DNA of 64,000 bases, from assembly GCF_029269835.1 (NCBI RefSeq), contig NZ_JARJBB010000006.1, forward strand, positions 1 through 64,000, in the 5' to 3' direction. The notes below the pieces were generated by a model. That model saw nothing but the letters and a program-made list of their open reading frames with translations, did not search any database and had not been told where the DNA came from. Position numbers and translations under genes: made by a program. Position 1 is the stretch's first letter. Every line of letters starts with the position of its first letter. The DNA comes from Streptomyces tropicalis. GTDB lineage: Bacteria > Actinomycetota > Actinomycetes > Streptomycetales > Streptomycetaceae. Below are positions 56,258 through 64,000 of the stretch, one piece after another.

Positions 56258-57183
56258 GAGGCTGCCTTCCCGGGATTTCCAGGATCCCTCGCGGGATCGA
56301 GGTCGGCGAGCCAGAGCCGCTGGAGCATGTGCCAGTCCTCCGGGTGGTCGGCGATGCCGGTGGCGAAGGCGTCGGCCAGCGCCTGGGTCATGACGGACGT
56401 CCGCTCGGCGCGCGTCCCGCTCGCGGGCACCTCGACCGGCGGGTGGATCCGGCCGCGCAGGACGGGCGAGTCGTCGTACCAGAGTGTGACCGGCAGCAGC
56501 AGGGCGCCCGTCTGCTGCGCCAGCAGGGCCGGTCCGGCGGGCATCCGCGCGGTCTCGCCGAAGAAGGTCACCTCGACGCCGGAGGCGGACAGGTCGCGGT
56601 CGGCGACCAGGCAGACCAGGCCGCCGTCGCGCAGCCTGCGGGCCAGGGTGCCGAAGGCGGAGCCGCCGCTGTGCGGCAGGACCTCCATGCCGAGGCCCTC
56701 GCGGTAGGCGACGAAGCGGTCGTACAGCGACTCCGGCTTCAGGCGCTCGGCGACCGTGGTGAAGGGCACCCCGAGCCGGGTGGTGACCCAGGCGCCGGCC
56801 AGGTCCCAGTTGGCCAGGTGCGGCAGGGCGAGGACGACGCCCCGGCCGGAGGCCAGGCCGTCGGTGAGGTGGTGCAGGTCCTTGCACTCGAACCCGGTGC
56901 CGATCCGCTCCGCGCTCCACGCGGGCAGCCGGAAGGACTCCATCCAGTAGCGCAGGTAGGACCGCATGCCCGCACGGGACAGCTCGGCCAGGCGCTCGGG
57001 GGTGGCGTCGGGCACCACGCGCGCGTAGTTGGACTCCAGGCGCAGCACGCCCTTGCCGCGCTGCTTCCAGGCTAGGTCGGCGAGGGAGCGTCCGAGGCGG
57101 ACGGCGACCGGCTCGGGCAGCGTCTTCACCGTGCTCCAGCCGGCTCCGTACGCCAGGTCGGTCAGCCGGTCCCGCACGCTCAC
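56254..57183 (-). CDS. Phosphatidylinositol mannoside acyltransferase (PatA-like)
   Basis: A 309-residue member of the lipid A/PIM acyltransferase (HtrB) superfamily. It should acylate the mannose of PIM with acyl-CoA. The HX4D motif is [12 protein letters not shown], with [13 protein letters not shown] before and [18 protein letters not shown] and [15 protein letters not shown] after. The N-terminus is amphipathic rather than a clear membrane helix. It overlaps pgsA and pimA by four bases each, as in the mycobacterial Rv2612c-Rv2610c cluster. Confidence 0.93.
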   Translation of the reverse strand: MSVRDRLTDLAYGAGWSTVKTLPEPVAVRLGRSLADLAWKQRGKGVLRLESNYARVVPDATPERLAELSRAGMRSYLRYWMESFRLPAWSAERIGTGFECKDLHHLTDGLASGRGVVLALPHLANWDLAGAWVTTRLGVPFTTVAERLKPESLYDRFVAYREGLGMEVLPHSGGSAFGTLARRLRDGGLVCLVADRDLSASGVEVTFFGETARMPAGPALLAQQTGALLLPVTLWYDDSPVLRGRIHPPVEVPASGTRAERTSVMTQALADAFATGIADHPEDWHMLQRLWLADLDPARDPGNPGKAAS

Positions 57184-57860
57184 GAGGCCTCGCTCCCGTG
57201 GGAGGCGCCCTCGGGCCGGTCGTGGGCGGCGGCCTCCGCCTCGGCGGACTCCCGCCGGACGGTGACCACCCGCTGGACCAGCGTGACGAGGCTGCCGACG
57301 GCGACGATCCACAGGGCGACCGGCAGCAGGTACTGGATGCCGGGCACCCCGAACGCGTGCAGTCCGGCGAGCCCGGCCGCGACCAGCGAGATCACCAGCC
57401 GCTCGGCCCGCTCCACCAGGCCGTTGACGGCGACCGGCAGGCCGATCGACTCGCCGCGGGCCTTGGTGTAGGACACCACCTGGCCGCTCGCCAGGCAGAA
57501 GATCGACACCGCGCACAGGGTGTTGTCGTCGCCGTGGCCCGCGTACCACAGGGCGAACCCGCCGAAGATCGCGCCGTCGGCGACCCGGTCGAGCGTGGAG
57601 TCGAGGAAGGCGCCCCAGCGGCTGGAGCGGCCCAGCTGGCGGGCCATGTTTCCGTCGACGAGATCGGAGAACACGAACAGCGTGATCACGACCGTGCCCC
57701 AGAAGAACTCGCCCCGGGGGTAGAAGACCAGCGCGCCGGCGACCACCCCTGCCGTGCCGATGAGCGTCACCGTGTCGGGGCTGACGCCCCTGCGGATGAG
57801 AAACGCGGCGAACGGCGTGAGGACACGCGTGAAGAAAGCACGCGCGTACTTGTTCAGCAT
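57180..57860 (-). CDS. pgsA: CDP-alcohol phosphatidyltransferase, phosphatidylinositol-phosphate synthase
   Basis: A 226-residue membrane protein with about six helices. The family signature is complete: DGNMAR, eight residues, G, three, D, three, D (residues within DLVDGNMARQLGRSSRWG and AFLDSTLDRVAD). Position in the PIM cluster points to CDP-diacylglycerol plus inositol phosphate as substrates rather than glycerol phosphate. The ATG at 57860 precedes LNKYARAFFTRVLTPFAAF. It is the first gene of the overlapping pgsA-acyltransferase-pimA unit. Confidence 0.93.
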   Translation of the reverse strand: MLNKYARAFFTRVLTPFAAFLIRRGVSPDTVTLIGTAGVVAGALVFYPRGEFFWGTVVITLFVFSDLVDGNMARQLGRSSRWGAFLDSTLDRVADGAIFGGFALWYAGHGDDNTLCAVSIFCLASGQVVSYTKARGESIGLPVAVNGLVERAERLVISLVAAGLAGLHAFGVPGIQYLLPVALWIVAVGSLVTLVQRVVTVRRESAEAEAAAHDRPEGASHGSEAS

Positions 57861-58141
57861 GGCCTGCCCAAGGGTCGGTGTCGCGGGCGGCCCCTGCTGG
57901 CCACCGGCTGGCCCATCGTAGCCACGCGCGCGCGGGGGCGACGGCCGGGCACCCGCGGCCCCGCCCCCGGATCGGGCCCGTGGCGGGCCGGCCCGGGCGG
58001 GAGGCGGGATCGGGTCCCTCGTATGGACGCGGCGTGACGGGAGTGGAAAGCTCGAAGGACCGCGGGCGTCCCGGAGCCGCCAGTGGGCGGTCCCGCGTGT
58101 CCGCGCCCACAGTGACCTCACCGTGCACGGGAGGCAGGACC
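57861..58141. other. Divergent intergenic region between pgsA and the EF-G-like gene
   Basis: 281 bases holding the promoters of both genes. Extremely GC-rich. I could not identify a convincing -35/-10 pair. Confidence 0.5.
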
Positions 58142-60340
58142 ATGGGCGACAAGGCGCACACACATCCCGGAGCCGCCGGCAGGGCAGAGGCGGCCGACCA
58201 CCCCGCGTCCATACGGAATGTGGTGCTGGTCGGCCACTCCGGTTCGGGCAAGACGACTCTGGTGGAGGCGCTCGCGCTGACGGCGGGAGCGGTGAACCGG
58301 GCGGGCCGCGTGGAGGACGGCGGCACCGTCTCCGACCACGACGACATCGAGCACCGGCAGCAGCGGTCGGTACAGCTCTCCCTGGTGCCCGTCGAATGGG
58401 ACGGCATCAAGATCAATCTTCTGGACACCCCCGGCTATGCCGACTTCGTCGGGGAGCTGAGGGCCGGTCTGCGGGCGGCGGACGCGGCCCTCTTCGTCGT
58501 CTCGGCCTCGGACGGCGTCGACGGGGCCACCCGCGTGGTGTGGGAGGAGTGCGCGGCCGTCGGCATGCCGCGCGCCATCGTCGTCACGCACCTGGAGGCC
58601 GCCCGCGCGGACTTCGAGGAGATGACGCGGGTGTGCGCCGAGGCCTTCGGCGGCGACGACCCCGACGCCGTGCTGCCGCTGTACCTGCCGTTGCACGGGC
58701 CGCAGGGCCCCGACGGGCACGCGCCGGTGACCGGCCTGACCGGGCTGCTGACGCAGAAGCTGTTCGACTACGCCTCGGGCGAGCGCAAGGAGTCCGAGCC
58801 GGGCGAGGACCAGCTGCCGCAGATCGAGGAGCACCGCAACCGGCTCATCGAGGGCATCATCTCGGAGAGCGAGGACGAGACGCTGATGGACCGCTACGTC
58901 GGCGGCGAGTCCATCGACCTGAAGACGCTGGTGCAGGACCTGGAGCGGGCCGTCGCCCGCGGGGTCTTCTTCCCGGTGCTGGCCGCCGCGCCCGCCGCCG
59001 AGGGGGCCCGGCAGGGCCTCGGCACGGTCGAGCTGCTGGAGCTGATCACCGGGGGCTTCCCGACCCCGCCGGAGCGCGAGGCGCCCCGGGTGACCACACC
59101 GGACGGCGCGGCCCGCGAGCTCCGGGCGTGCGACCCGCAGGGCCCCCTGGTCGCGGAGGTCGTGAAGACCGCCTCCGACCCCTACGTCGGACGGATCTCC
59201 CTGGTCCGGGTCTTCTCCGGCACCCTGCGCCCGGACGAGACGGTGCACGTCTCCGGGCACGGGCTGGCCGACCGCGGCCACGAGGACCACGACGTCGACG
59301 AGCGCGTGGGCGCCCTGTCGACGCCCTTCGGCAAGCAGCAGCGGCCGGTGGCGTTCGCCGTCGCCGGCGACCTGGCGTGCGTGGCCAAGCTGGGCCGCGC
59401 CGAGACCGGGGACACCCTCTCCGCCAAGGACGACCCGCTGCTGATGGCGCCGTGGGACATGCCCGACCCGCTGCTGCCGCTCGCCATCCAGGCGCACAGC
59501 AAGGCGGACGAGGACAAGCTCTCCCAGGGGCTGGCCCGGCTGGCGGCCGAGGACCCGACCATGCGGCTGGAGCAGAACCAGGACACGCACCAGGTGGTGC
59601 TGTGGTGCCTGGGCGAGGCGCACGCCGACGTGGCGCTGGAGCGGCTGCGCAACCGGTACGGCGTGCAGGTGGACGTCGTCCCGCACCGGGTGTCCCTGCG
59701 GGAGACCTTCGCGGGCCCGGCCTCGGGCCGCGGCCGGCACGTCAAGCAGTCCGGGGGGCACGGGCAGTACGCCATCTGCGCGATCGAGGTGGAGCCGCTG
59801 CCCGGCGGTTCGGGCATCGAGTTCGTCGACAAGGTCGTGGGCGGGGCGGTGCCGCGGCAGTTCATCCCGTCCGTGGAGAAGGGCGTACGGGCCCAGGCCG
59901 CGCGGGGGGTCGCGGCCGGGCATCCGCTGATCGACGTCCGGATCACCCTGGTCGACGGCAAGGCGCACTCAGTGGACTCCTCCGACGCCGCCTTCCAGAC
60001 GGCGGGCGCGCTCGCGCTGCGGGAGGCGGCCGCGGAGGCGCGCATCCATCTGCTGGAGCCGGTCTCCGAGGTGAGCGTGCTGGTCGGCGACGACTACGTC
60101 GGCGCCGTGATGAGCGACCTGTCGGGGCGGCGCGGCCGGGTGCTGGGCACCGAGCAGACGCCGGGCGGCCGCACGCTGGTGCGCGCCGAGGTGCCCGAGA
60201 TCGAGATCGGGCGGTACGCGGTCGACCTGCGGTCCCTCTCGCACGGCACCGCGCGCTTCGACCGCCGCTACGCGCGGCACGAGCCGATGCCGCCGCAGGT
60301 CGCGCAGCGGGTGCGTGCGCAGGAGGAGGAGGCCTCCTAG
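58142..60340 (+). CDS. EF-G-like translational GTPase (EF-G2) with altered G motifs
   Basis: 732 residues with the five-domain EF-G layout. G1 is intact (GHSGSGKTTL, 31-40). The switch I motif RGITI is RSVQL (75-79), G3 is DTPGY (95-99) instead of DTPGH, and G4 is THLE (149-152) instead of NKxD. Domain IV is recognisable (SGGHGQYAICAIEVEPL; VEKGVRAQAARGV), and domain V ends RFDRRYARHEPMP. Mycobacterial EF-G2 proteins bind nucleotide but lack ribosome-stimulated GTPase activity, in line with these changes. ATG with GGGAGG upstream. It is inserted inside the PIM cluster. Confidence 0.9.
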   Translation: MGDKAHTHPGAAGRAEAADHPASIRNVVLVGHSGSGKTTLVEALALTAGAVNRAGRVEDGGTVSDHDDIEHRQQRSVQLSLVPVEWDGIKINLLDTPGYADFVGELRAGLRAADAALFVVSASDGVDGATRVVWEECAAVGMPRAIVVTHLEAARADFEEMTRVCAEAFGGDDPDAVLPLYLPLHGPQGPDGHAPVTGLTGLLTQKLFDYASGERKESEPGEDQLPQIEEHRNRLIEGIISESEDETLMDRYVGGESIDLKTLVQDLERAVARGVFFPVLAAAPAAEGARQGLGTVELLELITGGFPTPPEREAPRVTTPDGAARELRACDPQGPLVAEVVKTASDPYVGRISLVRVFSGTLRPDETVHVSGHGLADRGHEDHDVDERVGALSTPFGKQQRPVAFAVAGDLACVAKLGRAETGDTLSAKDDPLLMAPWDMPDPLLPLAIQAHSKADEDKLSQGLARLAAEDPTMRLEQNQDTHQVVLWCLGEAHADVALERLRNRYGVQVDVVPHRVSLRETFAGPASGRGRHVKQSGGHGQYAICAIEVEPLPGGSGIEFVDKVVGGAVPRQFIPSVEKGVRAQAARGVAAGHPLIDVRITLVDGKAHSVDSSDAAFQTAGALALREAAAEARIHLLEPVSEVSVLVGDDYVGAVMSDLSGRRGRVLGTEQTPGGRTLVRAEVPEIEIGRYAVDLRSLSHGTARFDRRYARHEPMPPQVAQRVRAQEEEAS

Positions 60341-60535
60341 CGAGCGCGCCGGGCGCGCCGGGCGCACAACCGGATCACCGCGGAGCGCTTCCCTCCCAGT
60401 GGGCGGGCGGCTTCGGCCGTCCGCCCCCGTGCCGCGGTGCCTGCGGATACGCTGATGACCTGATCAACAGGTGTGCGGGGCAGGGAAGTCGGGAAGGCCG
60501 CAGGTGCAGGAGCGGCGGCGAGGGGGCGGGCGGCA

Positions 60536-62191
60536 GTGACGGACGGGTTCGACTTCAGTCCCGGGGCGCAGGTGCCCCTGTCGGGGTCGATGGGGCAGAC
60601 GGCGGCTACCAACGCGCTCGCCTCCGCGGCCTACCGGGACGACGAGGTGGCCAAGATCCTCCAGGCGGACAACGAGTGGCACAGGTCGACGGTGAAACCA
60701 CCGCGGCCCTGGGCGCGGATCCTCCGGCCCAAGCTCGGTGAGGCCTTCTCCAGGGCGGTGATCGACCGCACGCTGGGCGCCGGGCGCAAGCCGCTCATCC
60801 AGTCCTTCGGGGTGGAGCCCCAGGTGGTGGTGGAGCACTGCCTGGCGGCGCACCGCATCCGGCGGGACCGGGACAACTGGCTCGCTGCGGTGACGGTGCT
60901 GTGCGGGGTGCTCTTCCTGCCCGGGTTCCTGGTGTGGCTGGTGGTGTTCACCCTGCGCACCACGGTCGGCCGGCGGGAGGACAAGCGGGCCGGCGCCGTC
61001 GCCACCGTGCTGCTGGCCGGGGTGGGCGCGCTGGCGGTGCTGTTCCTGGTGAAGATGCCCTTCCACGGCTTCTGGGCCTGGTACGGGCGGGCGGCGGTGG
61101 TGCTGCCGGTGGTCGGCTGGTTCTGGGCCAAGCAGATCTGCGAGCGCTCGGCGCGGGACCTGCGGGAGCGCTGGGAGAGTCTGCTGTCGGGCGGCGGCCT
61201 CGGCGCCAAGGTCCCGGAGGCGGTGCCGGGCAGCCCGGGCGACGCGGCCGAGCAGGTGCGCAAGGAGCTGGCACGGCTCGGTGCCGAGCAGCGCTCCAAC
61301 TCCGTCTTCTACGCCGGGCCCAAGGGCATACTCGGCATGGGCACCCGCTGGGGTTCCTGGCAGCTGGCCGAGGACCTCGTCTCCGCCGAGCCGGGCAAGG
61401 ACTTCCACCCGTTCCGCAGCTGGGACGTCATCACGGCGATCCAGGGCGGCCTCGGCATGCTGGAGCGCACCCCCGTCAACACGGGCGGCTTCCCCAAGCC
61501 GTCGATCACGCACTGGATCGTCACGCCGATCGGGGAGAACGCCGACGCGGTGTCCCGGCCCAGCGGCACCGACGTGGACGCGTACACGGTGCGCACGCAC
61601 GCGATACAGGACATCTGCAACAAGCAGCAGTTCGGCAGCGGCGACCGCCACTACCTCGGCGTCCAGTGGACGCTGTGGGACGGCCACCTGGTGATCACCA
61701 TGCTGATCACGGTGACGGTGCTGCACGACACCCTGCGCATCGAGGTCACCGGGCACGCCCTGGGTCCGGTCAACCCGCTGTTCAACGAGAAGCCCGCGGC
61801 GAGGGAGAAGGAGGTGCAGAAGGCCCTGCGGTTCTGGGAGACCCGCAAGGTCAAGCTGCCCCTGGTCGACGCCGACGAGGTGGTCCGGCTCGCCGCGCGC
61901 GCCCCGCTGACCTGGTACCCGCCGGTGCTGAACTGGCTCGGCGGCGGTCTGACGCTGCCGGAGCCCTTCGGTCTGCGGCACGCGTGGGCGGACCAGCCCT
62001 GGCGCCACCGCTTCATGGCCGACGACGCGCTGCGCGCCGCGACGCCGGTGCTGCGGGTGGTGCACGCGGCGGCGCTCAGGACGCTCCGCGAGAACGGCGT
62101 GGACGTGGAGAAGTTCGGCTCCCGGTCGGCGGTGCTGAGCGGAACGGTCCAGGACGTGGCACCGAAGAAGGCCGACGTCTACGACGCGTAG
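60536..62191 (+). CDS. Large membrane protein of unknown function
   Basis: 551 residues. A soluble N-terminal region (about 120 residues) precedes three hydrophobic helices (WLAAVTVLCGVLFLPGFLVW; VATVLLAGVGALAVLFLV; AAVVLPVVGWFWA), then a long soluble part with a further hydrophobic segment (LVITMLITVTVLHDTLRIEV). I recognise no enzyme motif; conserved-looking sequences are YLGVQWTLWDGHLV and LPEPFGLRHAWADQPWRH. The GTG at 60536 is the most likely start, with GGGGGCGGGC upstream giving a weak ribosome-binding site. It follows the EF-G2 gene by 195 bases. Confidence 0.8.
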   Translation: MTDGFDFSPGAQVPLSGSMGQTAATNALASAAYRDDEVAKILQADNEWHRSTVKPPRPWARILRPKLGEAFSRAVIDRTLGAGRKPLIQSFGVEPQVVVEHCLAAHRIRRDRDNWLAAVTVLCGVLFLPGFLVWLVVFTLRTTVGRREDKRAGAVATVLLAGVGALAVLFLVKMPFHGFWAWYGRAAVVLPVVGWFWAKQICERSARDLRERWESLLSGGGLGAKVPEAVPGSPGDAAEQVRKELARLGAEQRSNSVFYAGPKGILGMGTRWGSWQLAEDLVSAEPGKDFHPFRSWDVITAIQGGLGMLERTPVNTGGFPKPSITHWIVTPIGENADAVSRPSGTDVDAYTVRTHAIQDICNKQQFGSGDRHYLGVQWTLWDGHLVITMLITVTVLHDTLRIEVTGHALGPVNPLFNEKPAAREKEVQKALRFWETRKVKLPLVDADEVVRLAARAPLTWYPPVLNWLGGGLTLPEPFGLRHAWADQPWRHRFMADDALRAATPVLRVVHAAALRTLRENGVDVEKFGSRSAVLSGTVQDVAPKKADVYDA

Positions 62192-62276
62192 CCGGCCGCG
62201 CGTGGGCCGCCGTCCCGGGACCGGGGCGGCGGCCCGTGCGCGGGCGCCGGGGTGCCGTGGCGCCGGGTTCGGACGG

Positions 62277-62825
62277 TCAGGCCGTGGGCCAGGCCTCCGC
62301 CAGCATCTTCCGTGTGTCGGCGAGCAGTTGGGGCAGCACCTTGGTGTGGCCGACGACCGGCATGAAGTTCGTGTCGCCGCCCCAGCGGGGCACGATGTGC
62401 TGGTGCAGATGGGCGGCGATGCCGGCGCCGGCGACCGTGCCCTGGTTCATGCCGATGTTGAAGCCGTGGGCGCCGGAGGCGGCGCGCAGGGCCTGCATGG
62501 CCTGCTTGGTCAGCTCCGCCAGCTCGGCGGTCTCCGCCGTGGTCAGATCGGTGTAGTCGGCGACGTGGCGGTAGGGCACCGTCATCAGGTGACCGCCGTT
62601 GTACGGGTAGAGGTTGAGCACCGCGTACACCAGCTCGCCGCGGCGGACGATCAGGCCGTCCTCGTCGGACTGGGCCGGGATGGAGCAGAAGGGGCAGCCG
62701 TCGCCGGCGCCCGGGCCGCTCGGCTTGTTCTCGCCCTGGATGTAGGCCATCCGGTGGGGCGTCCACAGGCGCTGGAACGCGTCCTGCGTCCCCACTCCGA
62801 TCTGCTGCTCCGGCTCACTCGTCAT
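62277..62825 (-). CDS. HIT-family hydrolase/Ap4A phosphorylase-like protein
   Basis: A 182-residue HIT protein. The histidine triad is HLHQHIVPRW. A CPFC motif (DGCPFCSIPAQSDEDG) and LVYAVLNLYPYNGGHLMTVP are typical of the actinobacterial group whose M. tuberculosis member Rv2613c is an Ap4A phosphorylase. It lies between thrS and the PIM genes as in mycobacteria, but here two plus-strand genes separate it from pgsA. ATG at 62825. Confidence 0.93.
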   Translation of the reverse strand: MTSEPEQQIGVGTQDAFQRLWTPHRMAYIQGENKPSGPGAGDGCPFCSIPAQSDEDGLIVRRGELVYAVLNLYPYNGGHLMTVPYRHVADYTDLTTAETAELAELTKQAMQALRAASGAHGFNIGMNQGTVAGAGIAAHLHQHIVPRWGGDTNFMPVVGHTKVLPQLLADTRKMLAEAWPTA

Positions 62826-62883
62826 GCAACGCAGCATATGGCTTCGCCCCCGGGTCCCGGGCGGCCGGGGCGACGGACGGCGG

Positions 62884-62917
62884 GAGCCCCCGCGGGAGGG
62901 GGCTCCCGCGGGGGCTC
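62884..62917 (-). terminator. 15-bp terminator after thrS
   Basis: Perfect stem, arms GAGCCCCCGCGGGAG and CTCCCGCGGGGGCTC with a GGGG loop, between the thrS stop and the HIT gene. Without a T-tract, read-through is possible. Confidence 0.8.
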
Positions 62918-62954
62918 GGACGTTCCGTGCGGCGGCCCGGCCGGGCCGCCGCGC

Positions 62955-64000
<1,046 letters not shown>

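Overview
The window is chromosomal DNA of a Streptomyces. It has very high GC, strong third-position GC bias, many GTG/TTG starts, the developmental regulator BldD (167 aa, with its c-di-GMP motif), the actinobacterial nucleoid protein sIHF and a phosphatidylinositol-mannoside block. From memory, gene order matches the S. coelicolor priA-metK ... relA ... thrS segment closely. Almost everything is conserved core metabolism. There is no prophage, insertion sequence, CRISPR array, rRNA or tRNA that I can see.

Layout. 1-5.2 kb: tail of a sugar-nucleotide dehydrogenase-like gene, then on the minus strand priA, metK and coaBC. 5.2-6.6 kb: rpoZ, gmk and sihF. 6.8-17 kb: a large minus-strand pyrimidine cluster, pyrR-pyrB-pyrC-(PH-like membrane protein)-carA-carB-pyrD-pyrF, with four-base ATGA/GTGA overlaps. 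A PyrR-binding RNA element lies just before the pyrR Shine-Dalgarno sequence. 17.2-17.7 kb: bldD (plus strand) with a BldD operator over its -10 box, ending in a bidirectional terminator against nusB-efp. 18-27.5 kb: nusB, efp, an M24 peptidase-like protein, a P-loop kinase-like protein, aroB-aroK-aroC-aroE, mltG and ruvX, apparently one long minus-strand run. 27.5-31 kb: alaS with two small membrane-associated genes upstream. 31.2-33.4 kb: an isolated plus-strand STAND-type ATPase/TPR protein. 33.4-38.8 kb: rpsD, rarA, a VKOR-family protein, hisS and a metallo-hydrolase. 39-41.2 kb: a membrane-anchored cyclophilin and a DUF349 protein (plus). 41.8-49.3 kb: relA, a small secreted cysteine protein, apt, secF, secD and yajC. 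49.4-54.2 kb: ruvB-ruvA-ruvC, yebC, pdxT-pdxS. 54.4-64 kb: a LemA-like protein, then the PIM cluster (pimA-like, acyltransferase, pgsA; HIT and thrS), split by two plus-strand genes: an EF-G-like GTPase and a membrane protein.

How the genes work together. The pyr cluster makes UMP de novo and is probably controlled by PyrR at translation. The aro genes make chorismate. secD/secF/yajC form the accessory Sec translocase. ruvABC resolve Holliday junctions. relA sets (p)ppGpp, which affects nucleotide pools and development, and BldD governs sporulation.

I found no convincing undescribed multi-gene system. The most interesting items are smaller: the PyrR leader element, a six-unit array of Shine-Dalgarno-like repeats before pyrD, an orphan STAND protein with an apparently leaderless promoter and no recognisable DNA-binding domain, a secreted four-cysteine protein between apt and relA, and several family members whose catalytic motifs are degraded (EF-G2, the M24 protein, PriA).
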